Shown here one piece after another: positions 12,196 to 23,100 of a stretch of 64,000 nt of DNA (position 1 is the stretch's first letter; each line of letters starts with the position of its first letter). Both the position numbers and the translations under genes were made by a program. Origin of the DNA: Centropus unirufus (Eukaryota; Chordata; Aves; Cuculiformes; Centropidae); NCBI GenBank assembly GCA_013397695.1, contig VYZI01000323.1, positions 117,273-181,272 on the forward strand. Direction: 5' to 3'. The notes below the pieces were generated by a model that saw nothing but the letters and a program-made list of their open reading frames with translations, ran no database searches and was not told the DNA's origin.

Positions 12196-14263
12196 ATGTA
12201 TCTGGATGAATTTTTTTTCTGGACTTTAAAACATAAGCTGCAATTTATGATCAATGAGGAGCGTAAGGCTGCAAGCAAAGTCAACTGAAAATTTAATAAT
12301 TCAAATTCATATGAGTGCTTGGCATATTTTAATAAAAAACTGTGATTAAACTACTTGCAAGATTTGGGATTAAGACAACTTGCCCAACATAACTATGGTA
12401 GGTTGATATGGGGGGCAGCACCCAAGGATCAGCTGGGCGTTTTCACCTAAAATACTCCCTCCTCTTTATGTCCTGTTGAACGTAAAACAACCTTCTTATT
12501 TATCTTATTTTTCTCCGGTAGTATATTATATACTGAAATTTGCTTTGGTTTTAAGTCTGTTTTTAGTGCTGTGTTGCTAGTAACAGAGAATTAAAGGAGG
12601 TCTTCAGGAGAAAGGATTACTAAAATAATCTAGTCATGCAAACATACTGCTGCAGTACGTGAGTAAAAGGCACTCCTCTTCATTGTACCCCTCTGAAGGT
12701 CTCTTGGTAATGACAAGCTACTCCTAAATTTTTATAATTCTAGACGTGTGAACAAAGTAGTACCAACAAATCCCCCCAAAACAACTTTACAGACTGCAAA
12801 ACTTTACAACCATTATGGCAGCAATTTTCACTTCTATATCAGTGAAGAATCTATGTGATAATTTACTTTGCATAGGGATTGAAGTTTATTTGCTGTCACT
12901 AAATACTATAGTCCATGTTACCAGAACACTAGATAAGACTAGTTTCCTATAGTTTTTTTCCAGAAGTGAAAAAGGATATAAATGGAACACAGAATATATT
13001 TCCAACATAATGCACTGCTAGTATTAATCCTACTTCTAAGATTCAATCATTCCACTTTAGCTAGAGGGTGTTCAGTTTTATACCACACCATTAGTCTTGT
13101 CTTCCTTAATCTAAATAAATTCCGTGCTTTCTGGAATCTGAAGTGCCCTTCTCTTGTTCATAGGCAGCAGGACTAACAGACCTGATGGCAGAGGCAAGTG
13201 AGATTGCAACAGAAGAAGGATCCCATCTAGAAGGGTTCAAATGACAAGAATTTCCTGGGTTTAATGTATTTATAGTAACACTTGTCTCCTCTCTCCACGG
13301 GGTTCTATGCTAGTTCGTATTAACATGAAAGCAGAACAAAGTCTCAAAATGGGAGGAAGTGGGATGTTTACCTATTACCTTGCATGCTTTCAGTTTCTTA
13401 ATGTTTAAATGCACAGGGCAGATATGCACTTGGTCAGGCACTGGGAGTTGCTGAGGTGGGTACATAAAAAGGGCTTGTGGTTTTATATCGCACACTGCTT
13501 TGAGAACCCAACAGCTTTCACAATGACCTAAAGTAAAATATAACACTTCAAAATGAAGCTTAATTCTGTCTGAGTCTCTCCAGTCAAAGCCCAATGATGT
13601 GACTCATTTTCCTCTATTTTTCAGGTTCTTTTATCTCATAATCACTGCAACTGGAAAGAGGGCTACATAATTTCTTCTGTGCATCAAAAAAGATATCCTG
13701 CAGTCTCTACAACACGCTGCTGCTAAGCACACCAGCAGTAACTGCATGCAGTGCTGTGGAAGGGCAGACTCTTGCGTACCCTGAGCAAGATCTGCTTCTC
13801 CTGGCATGTTTGTGAGGATGTCAGCTGCTGCTCCCAGGTCTGGCTCCTATGTGTATGCTTATACATTGCTTTGGCAACAATAATATTTCTGTTTTAATAG
13901 GGAGTTATTTTATTAAATGCTGAGTTATAAAGGCTCTGGAACAACTATTATGCTCATTCAGAATGCTAAATACACAAAGTGGCCACTTGTTTTCCATAAA
14001 GGGAAAAACTTGCCCTTTGATTTTCTCAAACACATTAAAGCTGCTGCTTGTCTGTTTGAAATAACACATGAAGATGCTTTTACTTTCCAACATTTTATCT
14101 TACAGTGGCTTGCACTCTTTGCCAAAACCTTCCTGCTCAGAAATTACTGTGAAACAATTTTTCATTTTTGAGACATAATACAGACACAGAGATAACTTTG
14201 TATGAATTTTACTTTAGTAGATCAGTTTCCTTTCACAAATGTTGACCTCGTAAGCACTAACTG
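12196..14263. other. Non-coding stretch, no gene recognised
   Basis: AT-rich sequence with a modestly GC-richer segment at about 13690-13860. Open frames at 12982-13176, 13310-13594 and 13917-14171 are short and unrecognised. No interspersed repeat is seen until the CR1 fragment that follows. Confidence 0.7.
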
Positions 14264-14379
14264 AAGTGTTCAAGGTCAGGCTGGATGGGTCTTTGAGCAA
14301 CCTGATCTAGTGGAAGATGTCCTGGCCCACTAGATGGGCTTTAAAGGTTCCTTCCAACCCAAAGCATTCTATGTTCTAT
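14264..14379 (+). mobile_element. CR1 LINE extreme 3' end fragment
   Basis: About 115 bp of the terminal CR1 untranslated region: gtgttcaaggtcaggctgga, then gcaacctgatctagtgg, then ccttccaaccc and the terminal attctatgttctat. It belongs to the same general subfamily type as the larger copy just downstream. Severe 5' truncation is typical of CR1 target-primed insertion. Confidence 0.9.
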
Positions 14380-14383
14380 TTAA

Positions 14384-14429
14384 ATAGTTTAATCAGATAT
14401 TTGCACAGAGATGCGCATAGTTTAATCAG
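14384..14429. repeat. 13-bp perfect direct repeat between two CR1 copies
   Basis: The 13-mer atagtttaatcag is present at 14384-14396 and 14417-14429, a 33-bp period. It occupies the 54 bp that separate the end of one CR1 fragment from the start of the next. It might be a target-site duplication, a trace of the junction event, or an independent tandem duplication. CR1 insertions usually leave no long target duplication, so the cause is open. Confidence 0.75.
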
Positions 14430-14433
14430 TGAA

Positions 14434-15217
14434 CCTCATGAAGTTCAACAAGGCCAGATGCAAGATTCTTCACATGGGCTGGGGAAATACCAAGTACGAA
14501 TACAGACTGGATGGAGAATGAATCAAGGGTACCTCTGAAGGAAAGTAATTAGGGTTGCTGTTTGATGAGAAGCTCAACATGAGCAGGCAAAGTGTGCTTG
14601 CAGCCCAGAAAGCCAACCATATCCTGGGTTGCATCAAAAGCGGTGTGATCAGCAGCTTGAGGGAGGTGATTATCCCTCTCTGCTCTGCTCTCAGGAGACC
14701 CCACGTTTGGAGTATTGTGTCCAGCTCTGGGGCCACCAAGATAAGAAGCATAACGACTCATTGGAGTGAGTCCAGAAGAGGGCCACAAAGATTATTAGAG
14801 GGCTTGAGCACCTCTCCTTTGAAGACAGGCTGAGAGAGTAGGGCTGTTCAGTCTGAAGAAGAGAAGGCTTTGGGGAGACCTTATAGCAGCTTTCCAGTAC
14901 TTAAAGGAGCCTACAGGAAAACTGAGGACGGACTGTTAACAATGTAGTGATAGGACAAGTGGTAATGACTTTAAACCAAAAGAGGGTAGATGTACATTAG
15001 ATATAAGGACAAAAGTCTTCCCTATGAGGGTCGTGAGGCACAGGAGCACGATGCCCAGAGAAACTGTGGATGTCTTATCCCTGGAAGTGTCCAAGGCAAG
15101 GTTGGATGGGGCTTTGAGCAACCTGATCTAGTGGGAGGTGTCCCTGTCCAGGACAGGGGGTTTGGAACTACATGATCTTTAAGGTCCCTTCCCACTCAAA
15201 CCATTCTATGGTTCTAC
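14434..15217 (+). mobile_element. CR1 LINE fragment, about 780 bp, with ORF2 C-terminal relic
   Basis: The largest CR1 copy in the window. It opens with ctcatgaagttcaacaagg, a well-conserved ORF2 position after the polymerase core. It continues through the C-terminal region, the untranslated region (cctgatctagtgggaggtgt) and the tail (aaaccattctatggttct). Its 3' untranslated part is close to the CR1 type ending in repeats of ATTCTATG. It is complete at the 3' end and 5'-truncated. The first bases do not represent the true 5' end of the element. Confidence 0.95.
14435..14760 (+). pseudogene. CR1 ORF2 C-terminal relic
   Basis: Reading from the CTC at 14435, the frame gives LMKFNKA, later EKLNMS, AAQKAN, HILGCI and LREVII. 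These are hallmark blocks of the CR1 reverse transcriptase C-terminal extension. The frame is broken by TGA at 14519-14521 and TAA at 14546-14548. A small insertion near 14703-14710, just before the segment for the tyrosine/cysteine block, shifts the frame again. It is a dead copy with no coding capacity. Confidence 0.85.
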
Positions 15218-16322
15218 AATTGTGAGTACATACTTACAAACACTGACTGTATGCTTCAAGGCTGGAAAAGAAGCCCTGGAGATCCTTTTGTTATCCAAGT
15301 AGCTACAGACAGTTTTGTGGAGCTTCAATATACAAAGTACCAGCCTTCTGTAGTGGCATGCAATGTTCTGCTGAGCAGGATTGTAATTTCCCCCAACTAG
15401 GACACAGGCAGACGTGCCTCTGCCGAAAGGAGAAAAACATCTCTCTCACTGCAAGGAGGTACAGTTAGTTGATGTATCTCAGCCAAGAATGATTCCTAGC
15501 AGCGCAAGTACCAAGGAAACATCTCTCTGCTGTATCTCTAAGACACCCACCACCAGCATGTTGCAGCCTTCAGTTTACTCAGTCCAGATGAATTCAGCAT
15601 GAGACTCAGCAGTGTTTTTTCCCTATGTTAACAATGTGGAGCAAAGATACATGATATTTTGGCCTCCTTCATTTCATAAAGATTCCTGTTAAGAATCAGT
15701 ACTGGCTCGGCGTTAAAAGACCTTTGCAGATTCCGAATCTCTGATGGTCTAAAATGCTTAACTGCCTTTGAAGCGTTAGCTCAAATGTACATGACAAGCT
15801 TGTGGGAGTTGAGAATTGGTCCTACCTAGGCTAAGAGTGACTCAAACTACGTATGGGACCCAAACAGAGTGCTTGCACAGCCAGGAATCATTCTCAGTTG
15901 AGAAACACTAGCTAACTGCACCTCCTTGTAGAGAGCGAGAGCAGTGTTTTTCTCCTTCCAGCAGAGGTGCGCATCTCCCTGTCTCCTAATTGCTCAGGAA
16001 ACTTGACAAGCAAAAGAATGGATTTATGGTGAGCCAAAAGTGTTGTACATATTTATCTGTAAAAACAAATTCTGCTAGCAGAACTATTTTCTTTTCATGT
16101 ATTTTGTGACCTGTTATGAAGATTTATTTATGCAGATTTCTAGAATGCTGAGCAGGACAAGGTATCTAGATTTAACTGAAAAATCATGTAACAGTATCCA
16201 TCTAGCCATATGAGAACACACAGATGAAAAAGTAACCCAATCAACCAATACATCAAAGCAAGAGAAACCTTTTCCAACTTAACAAGATCATTTAGCCAAA
16301 CCTTCCTATATGAAATAAAATA
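15218..16322. other. Non-coding stretch, no gene recognised
   Basis: Sequence between the CR1 copy and the assembly gap. A 62-codon plus-strand frame (15414-15602) has no known motif. No repeat or RNA gene was recognised. Confidence 0.65.
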
Positions 16323-16392
16323 NNNNNNNNNNNNNNNNNNNNNNNNNNNNNNNNNNNNNNNNNNNNNNNNNNNNNNNNNNNNNNNNNNNNNN
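16323..16392. other. Assembly gap (70 N)
   Basis: Seventy consecutive undetermined bases. The true missing length is unknown unless the assembler sized the gap. Any open frame spanning it (for example 16140-16421 on the minus strand) is an artefact. The right flank runs within 120 bp into an old CR1 copy, so unresolved repeat sequence is one plausible cause of the gap. Confidence 0.99.
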
Positions 16393-16509
16393 CAGACATT
16401 CACAGGCAAAGAAATTACCAAGTTAAAATCATCATATTAATCTCTAACAAAACTAAATTTATACTGTCTTCTTTTACAAAGGGAATTAATAAAAAACACA
16501 GCCTTATAT

Positions 16510-16695
16510 TAGCTAGAAGGGACGTCCAGTAATTATCTTGTCCACCCCCAGCTGAAAGCAAGTTCAATTGCATTTGCTTGTTCAGGGCTGTGTCCAGTTG
16601 AGTGGTGAACATCTGCAGAGAAGGAGGCTCCATGATACCATACCTGCCTGCCCCCATGGTTACAATATTTTTCTTAATATCAAGCTGCAATTCTT
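16510..16695 (-). mobile_element. Old CR1 LINE 3' fragment, minus strand
   Basis: The plus strand shows the reverse complement of a CR1 untranslated region: gtccagtaattatcttgtcc near the 3' tail, then ttgttcagggctgtgtccag, then ggtgaacatctgcag, aggaggctccatga and cttaatatcaagctg. The order and spacing match the CR1 block around its 3' untranslated region. It is much more diverged than the copies at 14.4 and 42.2 kb, and the terminal octamer repeat is not recognisable. It probably belongs to an older subfamily. Confidence 0.75.
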
Positions 16696-19600
16696 ACATA
16701 CGAAACATTGAGCATCACATTATTTTACCGCTAAAAATATAATCATCAAATATTTTTACTTTTTTTTTTTCCCCAGATGATCAGACTGTACCACTCAATC
16801 TACTAGATTAAGAACAAGTGTTCTTGATGGGCTAGGACGGTGGGATGGTCTGCATCCTCATCCTCCTGGCATTGATCTCTTACAGCTACCACCTCCTTAC
16901 TCAAATAACCTCACTTAGTTTGTGCCTTTCAGTTGAAGATAAGTAAACCTAACACTGAACTACTGAAGTCAAATATCAAGGTCTTTCAACCTAAAATATT
17001 CTTGTAGGTCTTTGTAGTATCCTCATTATCTCGATTGCTATTCTTGGCACTGTGTCTCCTTCCATTTTGCCTGTTATTTTTCCTGCAACCCAGGCAAGAA
17101 CAAAGCTAAGATGCTGTTTTTACTACAATGATAGACACGGTTTACTTTGTATATAACTTGACTTATTTGTTAACACTCCTTTTAGATTGTCAGAGGGTTT
17201 TATTTTAAATTACTAAAAATGAAAAAATAACCACCAAACCAGGCCATGGAAGTAAAAGAACAGAATGCATGTTAATAGTATCTTGATTATATAAATCATC
17301 ATCTCTTGCCCAGCACTGAAGGATTTTACCTCTATTAAGCTGAAATTTTCAGATGCGGAAGCCTTCAGTGACTGTTTCAGACATACTCAGAGACCCAGTT
17401 TGCCTGTGGAGCAATTATGAGGCTCAAGTCAGTAAATAAATGACCAGGCACAGATTCAGATGTCCAGTAGTGGAGCACTTTCATTTGCAAATGTGTTTAT
17501 CTCCTCTTCACCTGGCTATGTTTTGTCTTTCCATAATGTGTTTCTTCTACCTGTGGCCACGGCCCAACAGATACACGCAGCACTTGCCCACCTCATTGGC
17601 TGTTTTGGCTTTAGAATGAAGAATGATGATTTGTTATATGATGCCTAAAGGATGTATTTGAAAGATGAAAAGGGCACGTAGCCAGTGTGCTGTAATGTAC
17701 ATATCTCCAGTGGTAGTGGTAGTGCTTTTGTAAGCAGGTAGGTAAACAGATGGAATTCCTTTAGAAAATGAATATTCACATATTTCTTAGAGCTTATGAC
17801 TGGGAGTGACAGAAAGCTCACCTAGCTGGGATTCTGAATGGTACCAGGCAACACTGGGCTTCAGGAGGCTGAACTTTTCCACGCCTTCAGGACCTTGGAA
17901 AATCACAGCCCATCCACAGGGCCCGGCAGCTTCAAGGACCAGCGAGGAAGGATTACATGATTGCAAAGAGCAGACCATGGCCTGGCTGCTAAGAAACTCC
18001 CAAATTCCTCCTGAGTCCCTGACAATCTGAACTGCAGGAAGACTTCTTCCTGACTCCAGCCTGACGCATTTGATCTCTAATAACTAACAAGTAATAGAAT
18101 GCAGGCATCAAAGAAAACTTTCTTGATACTATTTTAGACATCTGCCTTCCATGAACCTCATGGCTTGTCCCTAGTTCTTGTCACAGTCTGAACCAAATAT
18201 TTGGTTGATTTTGTCTCATGGGCAAAATCAAAAAACTTCAAATCTTTTCACTTTGTTGCTGTCAACTGAAGCACTTATGCCTGGGTTTCACTTCAGATCA
18301 TCTTGCTGAGGACATGACAGTATTATCAAAGCTTTGGAAAAATTCAGTTTCAAAATAGCATGAAAAAATAAAATGAGAATGTCTTTAGAAAGAAAACACA
18401 GAGACTGAAGATAAAATGATTTGTTCCCATATTTTCAAGTTTTGCCCTCTTATCACACAATAGGCCTGTTGCCTATTGCCTCAGAAAGCCTTTGGCTGGT
18501 TGAATGTGCACCAGCTAACAGCTAAATGAAGCACATAAAAGTTTCCATAGTTTTCTTTTTCAGAATTTAAAAAAATACCATAAACAAAGAAAAGTCCACG
18601 CAAGTCTGCTTTGTCATAAAACAAACTTCGCAACAGAGTCCTTTGCCATTCACTGCGAATCACAGTGACTCGACCAAAGCCTACTCAGCCCTAGCAGCAG
18701 TGTGTGGAAGTGGCTCCCAAGGGAAGACCCTGTGGAGGTGGTAAGCCAGTTCCTTGCCAGCAGGCTGGGGCTCAGGGCCTTGTTGAACATCAGGCTATGG
18801 ACCTGGACAGATTCTGCTGCTATCAGGTTGCCCAGTCACAATTTTGCAGTATACATGTATTAGCATGCATACACAAACTATGAATGATGTAAGAAGTTCA
18901 GGTATGAGGTCTACGCAGATGTACCTGTTGTTTGCCTGAACCTAGTCCTTAAAAATTGCACTGTTGCCACCTCTGTGTGGCCTTCCAAGAGGAGGTTAAT
19001 CATAATTCTTGTTCATCTGCTCTGTTTGTATCATTACTTTTAAATCCTTATTATATGTGAGTACAGAACGAATCTTTTTCAGTAACTGGGGAAGATACAG
19101 ACGGTAGTGAGCTCTTATTTCCAAACTCTAATCCAATGACTACTGAACCCAGCCCATGTCAGGCCAAGCAGGCTGGCAGCATTAATAAATGCCAGTGTCT
19201 ATTTTTCATGACTCACAGTACAATGATGCATCTGGAATAATCTCCATCTGCTACTTCAGGACCAGGTTTGTTGACTAGAGACTCATAGGTTACCCTGTGA
19301 GCCTGAGCTAAGCCCAGTGCTTTAACTGTATGTATAGCACCTGATATTTACACTTTGCACCACAGGGACAATACATATTGTCATTATGTAAAGGGTAATT
19401 ACTCTTAAAATATATTTTCAAACTGCCTGATAAGAGGACTTGGTTGGGACAATATAACTCTATTTTAAAATTGTCACTTTTCTTATTATTCTAGTTATTA
19501 GGTAAGTTGCAAATGAGATGCATGAAGATAAATAAAGGCTAAAATGCAATAGTTGCAATAGTATTGCAAAATATCTAAGGGGGAAAAAATTCCAATTGGC

Positions 19601-20061
19601 TAATATACTGTAAAATTTGCCCACGTTTTCTAAAATAACAATAAAGCACGAGTCCTGTAGTACATGTGTAAGAAGTCTCTAGCCTATTAGTCTCTGCTAG
19701 AAAAATCAAACTGCTGCTACCAGTGACTCCTGGTCTCCCTGGAGTGAGTACAAACTTGTCTTGCATATGAGAAGACTGAGGCTGGACCGTGGGTAACAAC
19801 TGCACAAATGCAAACAGCTTGCTTTTAAAAAATTCTTCTGTTCATGTTGAATGTATGTGATAGATTTAAACAACATCATAAATGTAAACTGTACTTGAGA
19901 AAACTGTAACTGTGCAGCTGGTAGAGTCCATAAAGATAAAAGAAATGTTTCCATAACATTTAATTTCAAGTTGACATTTATATAACAAAACCATGGTAAA
20001 GCTATGTTTAGCTGAAGTTGTTTGCATATTTTGCATCAGTATCACCAAAGGCTCTCTCCCT
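16696..20061. other. Non-coding stretch, no gene recognised
   Basis: AT-rich sequence with GC-richer islands at about 17800-18060 and 18690-18830. The first is open on both strands for 60-75 codons, but neither translation is recognisable. A T11 run lies near 16760-16770. I could not assign either island to a repeat family. Confidence 0.6.
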
Positions 20062-20103
20062 CATTTATATAGTTACCACATTTTGGTAACCACATTTATA
20101 TAG
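20062..20103. repeat. Perfect hairpin flanked by 11-bp direct repeats
   Basis: The 11-mer catttatatag occurs at 20062-20072 and 20093-20103. Between the copies lies a perfect inverted repeat with 7-bp arms (gttacca at 20072-20078 and tggtaac at 20084-20090) and a 5-nt loop. An inverted repeat bracketed by direct repeats resembles a tiny insertion footprint, but template slippage is equally able to produce it. Confidence 0.75.
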
Positions 20104-23100
20104 CAGAGGCAACGGCTACTGCAAAAGGAAAACTGAAAACCAGAGAATTTGTAACTTTTGGATAAACAATCCATCAATTCTGGTATTGCAACTAATCAAC
20201 AATTGTATGTGTTCACTTTGACTGTAACAATTGCCCCATTTTCAGTAACAGAGACAAACAGCGTAGTTCATACTAAGTTCCTGAATATTTAACTGTGAAA
20301 ATACCGCAATTATTCTGATTTGAGTTTGTCACACAGGAACACATTGTCTTTTGTCTCTTTTCTTGAATGTGCCTACCTTCGAGGCTCACACAAATTCATC
20401 CTTCTGAATTCATTTCCTTATCAAGCACAAGGCCATAGAAATGCATTTTTTTCAGTCCTGTTGGTTTAGGAAGGAAAGAGGCTTAAGACAAGCAGGTTCC
20501 TTCCAGACTGCCTCTGTGACACAGATGTATTTAATGTGAAGTTTTCCTAGACGCATTTCACTTGCTAAGAGAGGCAGAAACATGAGTTACACATTTGCAG
20601 AGAGACATCCCATCCATGCTGGAATGCCTAAGAGTTTTGCTGTTGACAATAATAAGGTTAAGATGCCCTGAGAGGAAATCAACCCCTTTTTTTTATTTTG
20701 TAATGAAGCCAGAGCTTGAGAAAGATGTTGTAATCACCTCATAAGCCATAGCAAAGATGGGCCTTTACTACAATTAAAGGTGTGAAGTCACAGTGAGCCC
20801 ATAGTGCGCGCCAGCCTGCCGAGGTCAGCTTTAAACAAGTAAGCTCGAGTTCTGACAAAGTGCAGCCAGAGCAGCACAGAGGTTACCTCAGGCTGGCTGT
20901 CCCATTATTCACCCAGCTTTCCAGACAGTCTGAGTAGTTCATACTTGCGCTGCAGCCTGGCACCATTACACTACTATCGTTACCCAGGCCAGCAGCATAG
21001 AAACTGCCTCATGAGCGTCCACAAAAGCTCCCCCTGACTTCATCAGAGATTTTTCAAGCATAAGAAGGCAATTTGCAACACAATGTCCAAAACAAATTTC
21101 AGAATCTGTTATAGAAGAGTGGGTTTATCTTCATCATTGCACCAACAAAGAAATTCTTTGCAGACCTAAAGAAATTTAAGATTTTTTAGAAAAAGAAAAG
21201 AATGTCTTTGATGAATGCTATGGAAAAACATTAAAATTCCAATGAAACTGGAACTCAGGGAAAGTTTTGCATCCTGATAAGGAAACCTTGGGGTTTATAG
21301 TGAGTATCAATCAGGTTACATGACATCAGTGACTACAAAAATACAGAGGAGACATTTCCCATTAGTGTTCCTCCTTGCAAGTCTCAGAACACAAATTAAT
21401 CCAAAAGAAGTAAAAGATTATACCTCACACACCTTGATGTTCAATAAGTAATTGTCTCAGAAGATAATGAGGTCAGTGTTTCAGCCAGCATTTCTAAATG
21501 TCTCCTTGTTTCCATTAGCATTCCTGCTGCAGTGCTTTGAATGGCATTGCAGGCAGCAACTAATACAGCATGCTTCTTTTTTTATGAAGGAAAACTACTT
21601 TCTTAAAATAGTTTCCAGTCTTTTCTGAGAAAACCTCTAGTGTTTGAAAAATAAATATTTTGGAACATGAGGGCCAATGGTGCAAGAAAAACTTTGAAGT
21701 CAAAGGAATGTGTGCATGGAAACGGTTCAGATTCAAGTCTGAAACCAAGAACCACCTTTCTGATGTGAGGGCTGCAAAAATGCAAGGGCTGTAAGAGAAC
21801 ATTTCCAAGGGTTTTAAGCTGCAAAAGATAGAAATATATACTTAGTGAGATTTTTCAGAAGTCTGTTAAATTTTGCACCTTCTACATCTTTCTTAGGAAT
21901 CTAAGCCAAGCAACGTGATAATAGTTTAATTCTTTTTGCCCTAAAAGATATTTAGATGATTTAGAATGAGTTCTTATGAAAAACAATATGATCTGACTAT
22001 AGTTAAATAAGTGTTCCCTTACAACACATAGTAAATAGTGTAAGTAGTGATGTATTACTGAAAGCAGTTAAAACTAAATTGCAACACCAAAGAAGAATGA
22101 TTGAAACTAAGAATATAGCTTAAAATATCTTCCTATTGCTAAAAAAAAATGTATTTTACGGTATTAAATTAAAGACAAGGAACCAAATTTTAGATGGTAA
22201 TCCTCTGGAGGCACGCTGTGGTTCCTTTACTGTCCCTGGAAAGCATTCAACATTTATGCAGCATGGTCTTGGATCGAGTATTACGGGCCTGGATATGACA
22301 TTAAAAACCAATCACAATCTAAAAATATTTAGGGACATAAAATCTATGTTTTTTTTTCCAGCTCATTTTTGGTCTTTCAGGCTTCCATCCAAGTTATTAA
22401 CAATGTGGGTGAGGGACTATCAGCTTAACCTGCCAGCCTTCAGTTTTGCCCTGAGAAGAGCTCCCAGTGATGAGATACTCGATGCTGCTGAGCTGGAGGT
22501 GGGATGAAGGGAATAACGCTATGTTTATGGAGCACCTGTGTGGGCTGTGAAAAAAATATAACTTCATTTTTCACTTTCAAAGTCTTGACAAATGAAACAT
22601 CAGAAAGGCTCTAGGCCATTTTCTTGGTAAGAAAGCCTTGAAAAGAAACTGAAGGAAAATAAAGCTAGCATATTATGTAGGATGATACTGGTAATAATGA
22701 ATTACATGGGTTATTGGCAGAAAATATCAGAGTTCATTTAAAGATACATAAAAAGTAATTCAGTAAATCATTACTAAACGTCTTTTTACATAATGCTGCA
22801 CAATAGACACAAAACCCAAAACAACAGTGATTACCTTCAATTATTCCAAGCAGTAATGAGATTATTTTACATTGTGCACAAACTAAGAAAATTTTTGATA
22901 GTAAGAAATGAAGGCATGACTTCGGTCCCCAAAATAACAGCAAGATAAGAATGGAGGGCTCACAAAGGGAAAACTGTAAAGATTCTCAGCATGAATGTAG
23001 TGAGATTCTTCAGTGTAGAACTTTATGGGAGCGTGGAGGAGTGCTGATCATAGCTGTGCTTTAGGACACGAGTGTAACTGTCTATTCCTGTTAGAAGGGT

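Noticed and set aside
14549..14788. Minus-strand open frame over the 14.4-kb CR1 copy
   Set aside because: Antisense shadow of the CR1 ORF2 relic.
16140..16421. Minus-strand open frame across the N gap
   Set aside because: It is open only because undetermined bases cannot encode a stop.
22136..22507. 123-codon plus-strand open frame
   Set aside because: Begins at TTG within an A-rich run and has no recognised domain; no coding evidence.
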